NCBI GenBank assembly: GCA_024693325.1
Contig: JAILLA010000002.1
Coordinates: forward strand, 62,001-126,000
Length of the DNA: 64,000 nt
Source of the DNA: Solobacterium sp.
Lineage (GTDB): Bacteria > Bacillota_I > Bacilli_A > Erysipelotrichales > Erysipelotrichaceae
Direction: 5' to 3'
Below, one piece after another: positions 53,344 through 63,860 of this stretch. Positions within the stretch are counted from its first letter, which is position 1. Each line of letters opens with the position of its first letter. The position numbers and the translations under genes are program-made. Below the pieces are notes generated by a model. It was not told the DNA's origin, did not search any database, and was given only the letters and a program-made list of their open reading frames with translations.

Positions 53344-54111
53344 ATGATATACAGCAGACTGCCGGTGCTTTTCCTGGGCACGATCACAAGTGAGAAATAC
53401 GGAGCCGCAAATGCGGCGATCGCTTCGACGATCCTGCATAATCTTCATAAAGCGAAGAATTACGGGATCCAGGACATTGCCGACATGTGCAATGTATCCG
53501 TCAGTTCCATATCGCGTTTCTGTACGCAGATTGGTCTTTCCGGTTTTGCTGAGTTCAGAGAGATCCTGATGAATGCGGATCTTTCACTGGAACAGCAGTC
53601 TTTCCATGAAGAACCTGATGAACGGTACAGGGAATACGAGGAAAATACTGTCTCGGCGATCCGTGAAGTCAGCAGATCGATCGACAGGGAAGCACTGAAC
53701 AGACTGATCAGTGACATCCGTCAGTATGACAGGATCGCTGTATTCGGACTGCTGAAAGCACAGTCGGCAGCGATATCACTTGCTTCGGATCTGATGTTCT
53801 GCGGAAAACAGATATACTCAAATGTTTCTTTCTCCGAACAGATCGAATACCTGAAGTCTGCCGGCAAAAATGATCTGGTCCTGATCTTCTCGTATACGGG
53901 AAGTTACTTTGAAGGGGTCGAACGGAGTCTGAGTCAGTCTTCGCTGCGTGCCAGGGTTTGGATGATATCAGGCGGCAGACAGCATCCTTCTTTCATCCGG
54001 AATGTACTGCGGTTTGACTCCAGACTGGATCAGGCATCCCACCCGTACCAGCTGCTGTATATGGCGACTGTCATTGCGCAGGAGTATATGTATCAGTACA
54101 GCGATCAGTAA
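53344..54111 (+). CDS. RpiR/MurR-type regulator with SIS domain
   Basis: 255 residues; CAGGAGG upstream. The HTH_6 part is NYGIQDIADMCNVSVSSISRFCTQIGLSGFAEFREIL; the SIS part is RIAVFGLLKAQSAAISLASDLMFCGKQI and LVLIFSYTGSYFEGVERSL. RpiR proteins usually sense sugar phosphates. Here it is the last gene after two DJ-1 proteins, so sugar-phosphate or glycation stress is a reasonable link (inference). Confidence 0.9.
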   Translation: MIYSRLPVLFLGTITSEKYGAANAAIASTILHNLHKAKNYGIQDIADMCNVSVSSISRFCTQIGLSGFAEFREILMNADLSLEQQSFHEEPDERYREYEENTVSAIREVSRSIDREALNRLISDIRQYDRIAVFGLLKAQSAAISLASDLMFCGKQIYSNVSFSEQIEYLKSAGKNDLVLIFSYTGSYFEGVERSLSQSSLRARVWMISGGRQHPSFIRNVLRFDSRLDQASHPYQLLYMATVIAQEYMYQYSDQ

Positions 54112-54142
54112 ACCGCAGACATAACAATACATCATTCAACTG

Positions 54143-54172
54143 ACTGTACCAAAATCGGTACAGTTTTTTTAA
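54143..54172 (+). terminator. Rho-independent terminator
   Basis: ACTGTACC (54143-54150) pairs with GGTACAGT (54157-54164), then seven T. Confidence 0.88.
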
Positions 54173-54196
54173 TAGCAGCCTGAATGAGTTTATAAT

Positions 54197-56071
54197 ATGA
54201 ATGAAATGAAAAAAGTGTTTGAGAAAACATATATCATACTGATGGCTCTGTTCTGTCTGGTGACAGGGGTTTCATGTACTTCTCAGCCGGAAAAAGGAAG
54301 TACGATTGTTGTCAGAGAAGGTACATCCAGCGGAACCATTTCCTATGACATCTATTACCGGGATGATTATTTCATGACTGACGGAGGCATTTACCAGCCC
54401 AGTCTGGCTACATGCAGTTACGGACTAGCAATCGCAAGCTTTGCATATTATCCATATAAAAATGATTACAGACTGCAGTATAAGAATGCCCTGGACTTTA
54501 TGAAAGCAGCAGGCTTTCAGGATATTGAATACAATGAAAACTACAAACTTCCGACAAGTTATGATTCCCTGAGCCTGATCATCGGGAGGAAAACGATCGT
54601 CATAGAGGGTGAGGATGTAACACTTCTTGCGGTAACAGTCAAAAGCAACGGCTATCGTATGGAATGGCTGAACAACATGGATATCGGTCATGACGACGAT
54701 GTTGAAGGACACCACCATAAGGGCTTCTATAACAGTTCTTTGAGAGAATATGCTTTCATACAGAATTACATCAGTTCAAATCATCTGTCAGGCAGAACAA
54801 AGATCTGGATGGCAGGTTTTTCACGAGGCGCAGCCCTTACAAATATGACTGCAGGACTGATCGATCAGCGTATCGTCGAAGAAGGCAGCGGCTTTGAAGG
54901 CGTTGAACTGAGATATGAAGATGTGTATGCTTTCTGCTTTGAATCACCTCAGGGCGTTTATTATGACGAGACATGCACAGGGCTCAAAGACCCTCGCAAT
55001 GAAGCCTACAACAATATCTTCTGCATGCTGGATGAAAGTGATGCGGTAACCCTGGTTGCCATGCCGCAGCTTGGTTTTACCAGATACGGTCACCAGATGT
55101 TCTACCCGAACAATCTGAATGATTCTGATTATGAAGACAGATTCAATAAGATGATCCGGTTCTACGACGGATTCCTTCCCAGGTATGACAGTTCATCGTA
55201 CTACAGCAAGCGCTTTAAGTTAACGACATATACACCTGCAGGATCACCTGAGATCTGTATTGTGAATCCGAATCTCGGGATATTTGCCGGCGGCTTCGTC
55301 AATGATCTGGTACGGAACGCTGTTTCTGACAGAAAAACCTACATGGACCAGTATTATGCGTCTATCTGCGCGGTTCTGGAATTTATATACAACGGAAATC
55401 TGAGCACATCGAATCTGCTCGGACTGACCGGACTGCTTGTTGATATCACAGATGAAAACAACAGCCGTCTGCTGGTAGAAGATATCATTCATGACAGCAA
55501 TGCTTTTATCAATGATTTCAGTTACTTTGTATCAGCTTATGCAACGGGAGAAGGCAGAGAGATGAATGCGGAGGTTCTCGCACATCTGAAAAATGTCCTG
55601 GAACTCGTCACAAAAAGCACTGATCTTGATAAGTCGTTCCTTTTGACGATGATCTCCATGAACAATACTTTTGGTGTGATCGTGAGCTGTCATTTCCCGC
55701 CCTGCAATATTGCGTGGCTGATGGCTATGGATCCCAATTATGCCGGGAATAAAACAGCCGGTGAGATGATGAACGGGTATTACAGAAAACTGACAGTTAC
55801 AGGTTCCGAAACACTGAAAATAAAAGATTCCGACGGTAAAGTATGTGCGCAGATCGATGAAAAAACACTGTCAGATCATGGCAGCGGGCTGACCCTCGGA
55901 ACGGGATCAAAAGGCGAATATTATGTATATCTTCCAATGAATATGGATTACACATATGAAATGGACCGCGGCAGCGGTGCAGCGGCAGTGACAGAGCTGT
56001 TTGATCCGATCACATGTACTTATAAAGTACTGGGTACATCAGAGGATGCGGCCGGGGATATACCGGGGTGA
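54197..56071 (+). CDS. secreted lipase-like lipoprotein
   Basis: 624 residues. Signal and lipobox-like CLVTGVSCTS near residue 27. The middle part is an alpha/beta hydrolase with the nucleophile elbow MAGFSRGAALTNM at about residue 206 and an Asp/His region that includes DESDAVTL; it resembles Mbeg1/lipase-3-like proteins. A beta-rich C-terminal part of about 100 residues follows. TATAAT ends exactly at the ATG, so either the message is leaderless or translation starts at the ATG at 54206; no ribosome binding site is seen. Ten bases separate it from the HTH-membrane gene. Confidence 0.82.
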   Translation: MNEMKKVFEKTYIILMALFCLVTGVSCTSQPEKGSTIVVREGTSSGTISYDIYYRDDYFMTDGGIYQPSLATCSYGLAIASFAYYPYKNDYRLQYKNALDFMKAAGFQDIEYNENYKLPTSYDSLSLIIGRKTIVIEGEDVTLLAVTVKSNGYRMEWLNNMDIGHDDDVEGHHHKGFYNSSLREYAFIQNYISSNHLSGRTKIWMAGFSRGAALTNMTAGLIDQRIVEEGSGFEGVELRYEDVYAFCFESPQGVYYDETCTGLKDPRNEAYNNIFCMLDESDAVTLVAMPQLGFTRYGHQMFYPNNLNDSDYEDRFNKMIRFYDGFLPRYDSSSYYSKRFKLTTYTPAGSPEICIVNPNLGIFAGGFVNDLVRNAVSDRKTYMDQYYASICAVLEFIYNGNLSTSNLLGLTGLLVDITDENNSRLLVEDIIHDSNAFINDFSYFVSAYATGEGREMNAEVLAHLKNVLELVTKSTDLDKSFLLTMISMNNTFGVIVSCHFPPCNIAWLMAMDPNYAGNKTAGEMMNGYYRKLTVTGSETLKIKDSDGKVCAQIDEKTLSDHGSGLTLGTGSKGEYYVYLPMNMDYTYEMDRGSGAAAVTELFDPITCTYKVLGTSEDAAGDIPG

Positions 56072-56080
56072 GGCGGAGAT

Positions 56081-58069
56081 ATGATCAGTTATAACAGATA
56101 TCTCAGAAAACTCAGAACGGATCAGGGGCTTTCCCTGAAAGAAGCCGCTAAGGCAGCCGGTGTGAAGAGAAGATCACTATATCTTTATGAGCAGGGTTAC
56201 CGCATGCCGCCTTATAAAGATATGGAAAAACTCTCACGTCTCTACAAGAGCGATCTTGCGGAATACTTTTTCTATGAAGACATTTCCTTTCCGGATCCTT
56301 TTGATGAGCCGGACCCGGAAAAACCGAAGCAGTTCAGAAAAAATCGCGAAAGGATGCCGGGATTTCTGCTGGTCTTCGGATTGATCATAATTGCGATGGG
56401 AGCTTTGACCGCGAGCATTCCCGCGGACATGATAAATACACTTTATGGTCCGAATTACCGTAACCTTCATGAGCATATAGCAATTGACGGTACTTTCACC
56501 ACAGACCTGCATGAATCATCTGAAAAGAAGGAAATATACCGGAGAGATGAAAACGGCGGTTTTACCGTACTGACCGCTGATCTGAGCTATGGTTTTTATC
56601 AGACCGAGTTTTTCAATACGCAGAGAGACTTTGAAGATTACCGGTTCATCAACTTCTCGATCGGCAACCGTTATTCGAAAGATCTGATCTATGTGACCGG
56701 TATGAACAGGGATGGCCAGTATCTTCAGGGAGAGGGAATACTCGATGACGACGGTACAGCAGAGATCAATTTTATTACGCTGAATGGCGGACAGGCACTT
56801 GAACTGCTGCCGGATATGAGCAGAGCCGCCAATATCGCTGTCAGCAGGATCACATCTTTAGTTCGTGAAACGATAGATGATGATCAGATCTCACTGAACA
56901 CGGTTCTGGCAGATCGTGATATGGGTGCTTCTACAGAAAAAACGCTTTCAAGCCTCGTACTGAAGCTGGTTTATATCGGTACGATCCTTACAGGATTTAT
57001 GCTGAGTTTCTATCTGGCGGGGAAGATGAAGAATATCGTTCTTGGTGACATCTATTTTGTCGCATTAAAGCCCAGATTAAGAGAAGAACTGGGTTCAGAT
57101 ATGCATTTCGGACCATTCATCACAGACTACAATATGATCATCATATCCTTCCTGTTCATTCTGCTCGGAGCGGTCCAGCTGTTTTCCGGAACGCTTGCGT
57201 CGATGTCATTATTCCGGAATCTGGGACTCAATTCGGAACAGATCGCGGAGATCGGATCGGAATGCTTCTATATCGGCATATTCCTGATGTCATATATCCA
57301 AATGGATATCTTCACCTCCGACCAGCAGATCGTACGCAGTATGTGTTTCTGTCTGAGTACATTCCTGACGATCTACGCAGTCGAGATCATTACATACAGA
57401 GTCTTCACAATGAGCGGGTCTTCTGTTGTAGCAGCAGTGATGCAGTCGATACCCGGCAATATCTTCGGTGTGCTTGCATTGGAGTACCTTTGTTCGCTGA
57501 TCCTCTTCTATACGCCTGAATTCGCGAAAAAGAGCCGTAAAAATACTTATATATGGCGCTCTTTATCATTGATACCACTGTTATTGACCGTGATGGTGTA
57601 TCATTTCGGGAATGGAAGAAGCCAGCTGATCGCTGACAGCATCCGCCCGTACTTCCAGTACTTCTGTCCGTCCATGTTCCTGCCGTTCATCTTTGCACAG
57701 TATCTCTGCATGTATGCCGTTTATTCACTGCGTGTATTCTTCGCAAGAAAATACGGCGTCAGAAGGGCAAAGTTCTATGTTGACGGCAACAAGTTCCAGA
57801 TGCTCAGAAACCTGTTGGTCGTAAGCATTGTCATTGTGATCTCCGTTGTCGAATATCTGCTTCGCAGCAACCAGTATGCGATCATGCTTGGACTGGGGTC
57901 CAATGCTTCGATCATCGTCACTGTGCCGTTCCTGCTGCTCTATCACAGGCATATGGGCAAACGAAGCGCAAAGTTCGAACGCTTCACCAGAGTCGTCTAC
58001 TATATATCAGCTAACAGCTATGTATTTTCAGCCATGCTGAAGCTGATCCTTGTTCTGCTGTTTCTTTAA
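56081..58069 (+). CDS. XRE-type HTH fused to a large polytopic membrane protein
   Basis: 662 residues; GGCGGAG upstream. Residues 1-62 are a Cro/CI-type HTH (LRKLRTDQGLSLKEAAKAAGVKRRSLYLYEQG). A membrane helix near 92-112 leads to an external domain of about 180 residues (to about 292), then about nine helices reach the C terminus. The plan is like a 7TMR-type receptor with a DNA-binding head instead of a kinase. It forms an operon with the secreted lipase-like lipoprotein, so the two may sense and process the same lipid-like compound. I do not recognise a named family. Confidence 0.8.
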   Translation: MISYNRYLRKLRTDQGLSLKEAAKAAGVKRRSLYLYEQGYRMPPYKDMEKLSRLYKSDLAEYFFYEDISFPDPFDEPDPEKPKQFRKNRERMPGFLLVFGLIIIAMGALTASIPADMINTLYGPNYRNLHEHIAIDGTFTTDLHESSEKKEIYRRDENGGFTVLTADLSYGFYQTEFFNTQRDFEDYRFINFSIGNRYSKDLIYVTGMNRDGQYLQGEGILDDDGTAEINFITLNGGQALELLPDMSRAANIAVSRITSLVRETIDDDQISLNTVLADRDMGASTEKTLSSLVLKLVYIGTILTGFMLSFYLAGKMKNIVLGDIYFVALKPRLREELGSDMHFGPFITDYNMIIISFLFILLGAVQLFSGTLASMSLFRNLGLNSEQIAEIGSECFYIGIFLMSYIQMDIFTSDQQIVRSMCFCLSTFLTIYAVEIITYRVFTMSGSSVVAAVMQSIPGNIFGVLALEYLCSLILFYTPEFAKKSRKNTYIWRSLSLIPLLLTVMVYHFGNGRSQLIADSIRPYFQYFCPSMFLPFIFAQYLCMYAVYSLRVFFARKYGVRRAKFYVDGNKFQMLRNLLVVSIVIVISVVEYLLRSNQYAIMLGLGSNASIIVTVPFLLLYHRHMGKRSAKFERFTRVVYYISANSYVFSAMLKLILVLLFL

Positions 58070-58154
58070 CAGATGACAGGTTTCCGGCATATTTCCGGAT
58101 ATCTGTTTTTTCAATGTATAATTGTGTCAACAGATAATAAAGGCAGGTACCCTC

Positions 58155-59816
58155 ATGACAAATACAATGAAATGGTGGCAGAAGACGATCGCATATGAGA
58201 TCTACGTCAGAAGTTTTTATGATTCCAATGGAGACGGGATCGGCGATCTGAACGGTATTACGGAGAAACTGGATCATCTGAAAGAACTCGGTGCCGGCGC
58301 GTTATGGCTTACACCATGCTATAGATCACCGCAGGCTGACAATGGATATGATATTGCGGATTACTATGAGATCGATGAAATGTTCGGAACCATGGAAGAT
58401 ATGGAACGTCTGATACGGGAAGCGGGAAAAAGAGATATCCGGATCATAATGGATCTTGTCTTCAACCATACATCGGATCAGAATCCATGGTTTACGGAGT
58501 CCTCCTCTTCCAGGGACAATCCTAAAAGTGACTGGTATATCTGGCGTGATGCGAAACCTGACGGCAGTGCTCCGACAAACTGGCGCAGTATCTTCGGGGG
58601 TTCTGCATGGACATGGTGTGAAGCACGTCAGCAGTATTACCTGCATACGTTTCTGAAAGAACAGCCTGACCTGAACTGGGAGAATCCGGATATGCGCAAT
58701 GCGCTGTATGACGCTGCTTCATACTGGGTGGAAAAAGGTGTCGGCGGGTTCCGGATGGATGCTGTGACGTATATCAAAAAGCCGGAATTCAGGGATGGAG
58801 TTCCCGACTATGGTGACGGGATGTGCGCTATCCACAATATGACAGCCAATACAGATGGTATCCTTGATTTCCTGCATGAGTTCAAAGACAGGGTTCAAAA
58901 AGGGAAGGATATCTTTACCGTCGGAGAGGCGAACGGTGTTTCTGCCGCAGATCTTCCCTTATGGGTAGGAGACAAAGGTGTATTCGACATGATCTTTGAA
59001 TTCGGCCATGTTGTGATCGACCTGAAGGATGAAACGAACTGGGCGGAACGAAGAAACTGGACGCTGAAGGAACTGAAGCATCTGATCGGTGAAAGCCAGA
59101 AGAATACTGCCAAAAGCGGGTGGTACCCGGTCTTCTTTGAAAACCATGACCAGCCCCGCTGCGTCAGCCATTATTTCCCGCCGGAAGCGGACAGAAAGAT
59201 GACCGGGAAACTGATCGGTACACTGATGTATACGCTCAGAGGAACTCCGTTTGTCTATCAGGGACAGGAACTTGGCATGCAGAATGTCGCATGGGATGAT
59301 ATCGATGATTACAATGACATCTCAACAAAGAACCATTATGATTTTCTGATCGGTGAAGGCTATACCACGCTTCAGGCGATGGAAGCAGTCCATCATTTCA
59401 GCCGGGACAGCGCAAGAACACCGATGCAGTGGACATCAGGCAAAAATGCCGGATTTACAGACGGCACTCCCTGGCTGCGGCTGAATGATGACTATCCGGA
59501 ATGCAATGCCGTATGTGAATCTGAAGACAGCACAAGCGTCCTGTCATGGTATCGTCAGATGGCAAAGCTCAGAAATACGCGAACTGTACTGATCAACGGA
59601 AGCTATCAGGAGATCATGAAGGACAGTGATCAGGTCTTTGCGTTCATGCGCAGGAATGATACACATGAAGCAGCCGTACTGCTCAATTTCAGCGCTCAGA
59701 CGGTTTCCTATGATAAGAAGATCACTGATGGCACATATCTGCTGATCTCATCGGCAGATCATATACCGGGACTGCTTCAGCCGTATGAAGCAGCAGTATT
59801 CGAACGACAGATATGA
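58155..59816 (+). CDS. GH13 alpha-glucosidase (oligo-1,6-glucosidase-like)
   Basis: 553 residues from the ATG at 58155 (AAGGCAGG upstream, TATAAT at 58118). Catalytic residues: nucleophile Asp at about 202 in GGFRMDAVTYI, acid/base Glu at about 258 in FTVGEANG and Asp at about 332 in FFENHDQPR. WWQKTIAYEIYVRSFYDSNGDGIGDL is the usual start. It cleaves short alpha-linked glucosides in the cytoplasm; trehalose phosphate or isomaltose cannot be told apart by eye. Confidence 0.93.
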   Translation: MTNTMKWWQKTIAYEIYVRSFYDSNGDGIGDLNGITEKLDHLKELGAGALWLTPCYRSPQADNGYDIADYYEIDEMFGTMEDMERLIREAGKRDIRIIMDLVFNHTSDQNPWFTESSSSRDNPKSDWYIWRDAKPDGSAPTNWRSIFGGSAWTWCEARQQYYLHTFLKEQPDLNWENPDMRNALYDAASYWVEKGVGGFRMDAVTYIKKPEFRDGVPDYGDGMCAIHNMTANTDGILDFLHEFKDRVQKGKDIFTVGEANGVSAADLPLWVGDKGVFDMIFEFGHVVIDLKDETNWAERRNWTLKELKHLIGESQKNTAKSGWYPVFFENHDQPRCVSHYFPPEADRKMTGKLIGTLMYTLRGTPFVYQGQELGMQNVAWDDIDDYNDISTKNHYDFLIGEGYTTLQAMEAVHHFSRDSARTPMQWTSGKNAGFTDGTPWLRLNDDYPECNAVCESEDSTSVLSWYRQMAKLRNTRTVLINGSYQEIMKDSDQVFAFMRRNDTHEAAVLLNFSAQTVSYDKKITDGTYLLISSADHIPGLLQPYEAAVFERQI

Positions 59817-59817
59817 A

Positions 59818-59848
59818 AAAGACCGGGCGATCATGTCCGGTCAGTTTT
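59818..59848. terminator. bidirectional terminator
   Basis: GACCGG (59821-59826) and CCGGTC (59837-59842) with A-run on the left and TTTTC on the right; it overlaps the stop of the convergent phosphoesterase gene. Confidence 0.75.
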
Positions 59849-60710
59849 CTTCATTGGCTGTTTCAATATGTTTGAGACGGTAGAGTACGATTTCGGCGTT
59901 AGCCAGGAAGCGGACATCCTGTCCGGTCGTTCCGACTCCGCTGGAGATATCCAGTGTAAATGTGCCGTCAACGGTATGTTTGCCGCGGAAATAATTGACT
60001 GCGCCGTCCGGCGTATACCAGGCACCGAATCCGTAGTAGATCTGGCCCCCATGGCTGTGTCCTGCCAGGAAGTAATCTACAAGGTCGGTCGGGACTTTAT
60101 CAGCTTCATCCGGCGTATGGCAGACAGTGATCGTATATGCGTTCTTCGAAACATTCGCGAATGATGAACGTGTATTCGGATAACCTTTGAGCGCACTGTC
60201 GATACCGATCAGGGTGATCGACTGGGAACCGGTATTTCTGATCGGGATGCTGGCATTGTAGAGGAGTTCGAAATCAGCGTCATAGAGGACCTGCTGTGTC
60301 AGTTCCAGGATCTCATCGTTCCTATGATCAAAATCACCTAGTACGGCGAATTTGCCGAGGTGATGGCTGATCGACCGAAGGCCTTCCGTGACTTCCGCCA
60401 CGGTCTCTTCATCCGGCGTACATGCGGCATCAAACAGGTCACCGCCGAAGACCACGATATCCGGCGACAGATTGTTGACCGCATTGACCAGCTTGTTCAG
60501 CCTTGCCTTGTCCATGAACGTTCCGTAGTCAAGATCCGAGAAAAACAGGATCGTGACATCGTCCAGCTGGGCAGGAATGCTTTCTGAACTCAGCGTTTCA
60601 TATCTCGGCGTAAATCTCTGGGCAGCCGCGTAATAAGCATCATATGACAATGCACCGGCCAGCAGCATGATCAATCCAAGTATCAACAGTATCTTCTGCC
60701 AGATCTTCAT
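59841..60710 (-). CDS. membrane-anchored metallophosphoesterase with altered metal motifs
   Basis: 289 residues; GGGAGA upstream. An N-terminal helix IWQKILLILGLIMLLAGAL anchors it. The YkuE/YaeI-like fold is recognised from FFSDLDYGTF, VVFGGDLFD, AVLGDFDHRN, ITVCHTPDEADK and LAGHSHGGQIYYG. Two canonical ligands differ: DxH is DxD (SDLDYG) and GNHD is GDFD. The late His residues are normal. It may still bind metal but with changed chemistry. The gene shares a divergent promoter dyad with the HAD gene at 60785. Confidence 0.85.
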   Translation of the reverse strand: MKIWQKILLILGLIMLLAGALSYDAYYAAAQRFTPRYETLSSESIPAQLDDVTILFFSDLDYGTFMDKARLNKLVNAVNNLSPDIVVFGGDLFDAACTPDEETVAEVTEGLRSISHHLGKFAVLGDFDHRNDEILELTQQVLYDADFELLYNASIPIRNTGSQSITLIGIDSALKGYPNTRSSFANVSKNAYTITVCHTPDEADKVPTDLVDYFLAGHSHGGQIYYGFGAWYTPDGAVNYFRGKHTVDGTFTLDISSGVGTTGQDVRFLANAEIVLYRLKHIETANEEN

Positions 60711-60731
60711 AAGCTCTCCCTCACTTTGTTA

Positions 60732-60766
60732 ATGATACCACAATCGGAATTTCACTGTGGTATAAT
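60732..60766. promoter_or_regulatory. back-to-back extended -10 promoters in one dyad
   Basis: ATACCACA (60735-60742) and TGTGGTAT (60756-60763) form a dyad. Rightward, TG-g-TATAAT (-10 at 60761-60766) faces the HAD gene; leftward, TG-g-TATCAT (-10 at 60737-60732) faces the phosphoesterase gene. Both are extended -10 motifs, and their polymerase footprints would overlap. Confidence 0.65.
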
Positions 60767-60784
60767 TCTTTTGGCAGGTGAATT

Positions 60785-61552
60785 ATGATAGCAAACTGTT
60801 TCCTGATAATGACAAGCTGTCTGATCAACAGGCAGGGCAGGCCTAGGAAAGGCGCTGTCTATTTTATGAACACCTTGATCGATAACCATATCCCGTTTGT
60901 GATCCTCACAAACCAGTCTACGTATACACGTGCTCAGCTGGCAGAGATGATGAACCGTGCCGGATTCAATGAAATGATTCCGCAGATGTTTTATACATCC
61001 ACAATGGCAGCAGTTGATGCGATCTGCCGGAAATATCCGGATAAGAAGACTGCCGGATATATCGGCGGCAAGGGTATGACCGAGATCCTGAAACTGGGCG
61101 GCTTCTCCCTGAATATGAATCATGCGGACTGGCTGTTCGTCGGCAGTGATCATAATGCGACATTCAATGATTACAGCTATGCACTCCGTCTGATCAGCGG
61201 AGGCGCGTATATCGTATCGACCGATCCCGTACTGAAAGAAAAAACCACTTCCGGAGATCTGATCGGAAGCGGTTCAGTTGTTAAAATGCTTGAGAGTGCT
61301 TCAGGCACAAGGGCACTGGAAGCGGGTATTCCTTCCGGACTGATCGTCAGCAGATCACTTGTATATCTGCGTCAGTCGATCGATGATGCTGTTCTTGTTA
61401 CAAGCCAGCCTGAGCCTGAGATCACCTGCGGTATCGCTGCGGGGATCCGTACCGTACTGTCCATGTCAGCCATGGATGAGGCGGACAATGCTCTGCAGAG
61501 AAGGGTACAGCCTGACTTTGTAGTCGAAGACTTAACGGGCCTGATGCGCTGA
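60785..61552 (+). CDS. NagD-like HAD protein lacking catalytic residues
   Basis: 255 residues; AGGTG upstream. The HAD-IIA fold is recognised from VYFMNTLIDNHIPFVILTNQSTYT, FYTSTMAA, GYIGGKGMTE and WLFVGSDHNATFNDYSYALRLISGGA. The nucleophile motif DxDG is replaced by MTSC (FLIMTSCLINRQG), the Lys of the usual GKP is Ile (GIPSG), and the late GDxxxTD is VTSQPEPE. All four catalytic groups are missing, so a phosphatase is unlikely; binding or regulation is more likely. Its end overlaps the convergent next gene by 21 bases. Confidence 0.85.
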   Translation: MIANCFLIMTSCLINRQGRPRKGAVYFMNTLIDNHIPFVILTNQSTYTRAQLAEMMNRAGFNEMIPQMFYTSTMAAVDAICRKYPDKKTAGYIGGKGMTEILKLGGFSLNMNHADWLFVGSDHNATFNDYSYALRLISGGAYIVSTDPVLKEKTTSGDLIGSGSVVKMLESASGTRALEAGIPSGLIVSRSLVYLRQSIDDAVLVTSQPEPEITCGIAAGIRTVLSMSAMDEADNALQRRVQPDFVVEDLTGLMR

Positions 61553-62248
61553 GCACTGCTCAACAAACCACTGCATCAGCCTCAGATGCTTCTCATCATG
61601 TGTCAAACGTTCCGGATGCCACTGCACTGCAGTGACATTTTCTTTTTCGATCCCTTCGATCAGACCATCCGTACTGAGGGCAGTGACGCGGAATCCTTCC
61701 GCAAGACGTCGTATTGCCTGATGATGGTATGTATTGACATCATGGACATCCGAGAAGATCTCATGCAGGATACTGCCGGGGACAAATGTGCAGGAATGCG
61801 CAGTCGTTCCGACCGGATGATCCGGCAGATTTCTCTGGTTATGTTCTCCGTATCCTTCGGGTTCGGAAGGGATATCCTGGATCAGTGAACCTCCCTCGGC
61901 AACATTGATCAGCTGGATGCCGCGGCAGATGCCGAGCACCGGCTTTCCGGCTTTCACGAATGCTTTATACAGAAGGATGTCGGATTCATCGATATCGTGC
62001 TCGACGATCACGCTCTTTTTGTTTTCTTCATCATACAGCGCAGGATCGCAGTCTCCGCCTCCGGTAACGACCAGGCCGTCAAAGCTTTCCGCAAGCTGCT
62101 CTGCTTCTTCCGCAGTAACTGTACCGGCAAGAACAGGGATGCCTCCGCCTGCCTTCACATAATCAAAATAGCTCTCATTGTCGTAATAGATCCTTGTAGT
62201 GTTGATCATACTGTCGCGTGCACTCAGGCAGATCAAAGGTTTATTCAT
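61532..62248 (-). CDS. gamma-glutamyl-GABA hydrolase-like class I amidotransferase
   Basis: 238 residues. Motifs of the PuuD/peptidase C26 group: DGLVVTGGGDCDPALY, the nucleophile Cys in PVLGICRGIQLINVAEGG, and the His-Glu in AVQWHPERL. It hydrolyses a gamma-glutamyl bond and works alone without a synthase domain. It converges on the HAD gene (21-base overlap) and diverges from the second GH1 gene. Confidence 0.92.
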   Translation of the reverse strand: MNKPLICLSARDSMINTTRIYYDNESYFDYVKAGGGIPVLAGTVTAEEAEQLAESFDGLVVTGGGDCDPALYDEENKKSVIVEHDIDESDILLYKAFVKAGKPVLGICRGIQLINVAEGGSLIQDIPSEPEGYGEHNQRNLPDHPVGTTAHSCTFVPGSILHEIFSDVHDVNTYHHQAIRRLAEGFRVTALSTDGLIEGIEKENVTAVQWHPERLTHDEKHLRLMQWFVEQCSAHQAR

Positions 62249-62322
62249 AACGCCACCTCATATGAACCGTATTTTATTCTTTTGTTTATGACAATGCAAT
62301 CCTGTTACAATGAATACGATGA

Positions 62323-63798
<1,476 letters not shown>

Positions 63799-63819
63799 GC
63801 AGAAAAATCACGATGCTGA

Positions 63820-63848
63820 TTGAAGTTTGTCCCGTTGTTTGTTAAGAT
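63820..63848 (+). promoter_or_regulatory. candidate promoter of the T-box leader
   Basis: TTGAAG (63820-63825) and TAAGAT (63843-63848) with a 17-base spacer, just before the leader begins. Confidence 0.5.
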
Positions 63849-63860
63849 AATCACGTTACG

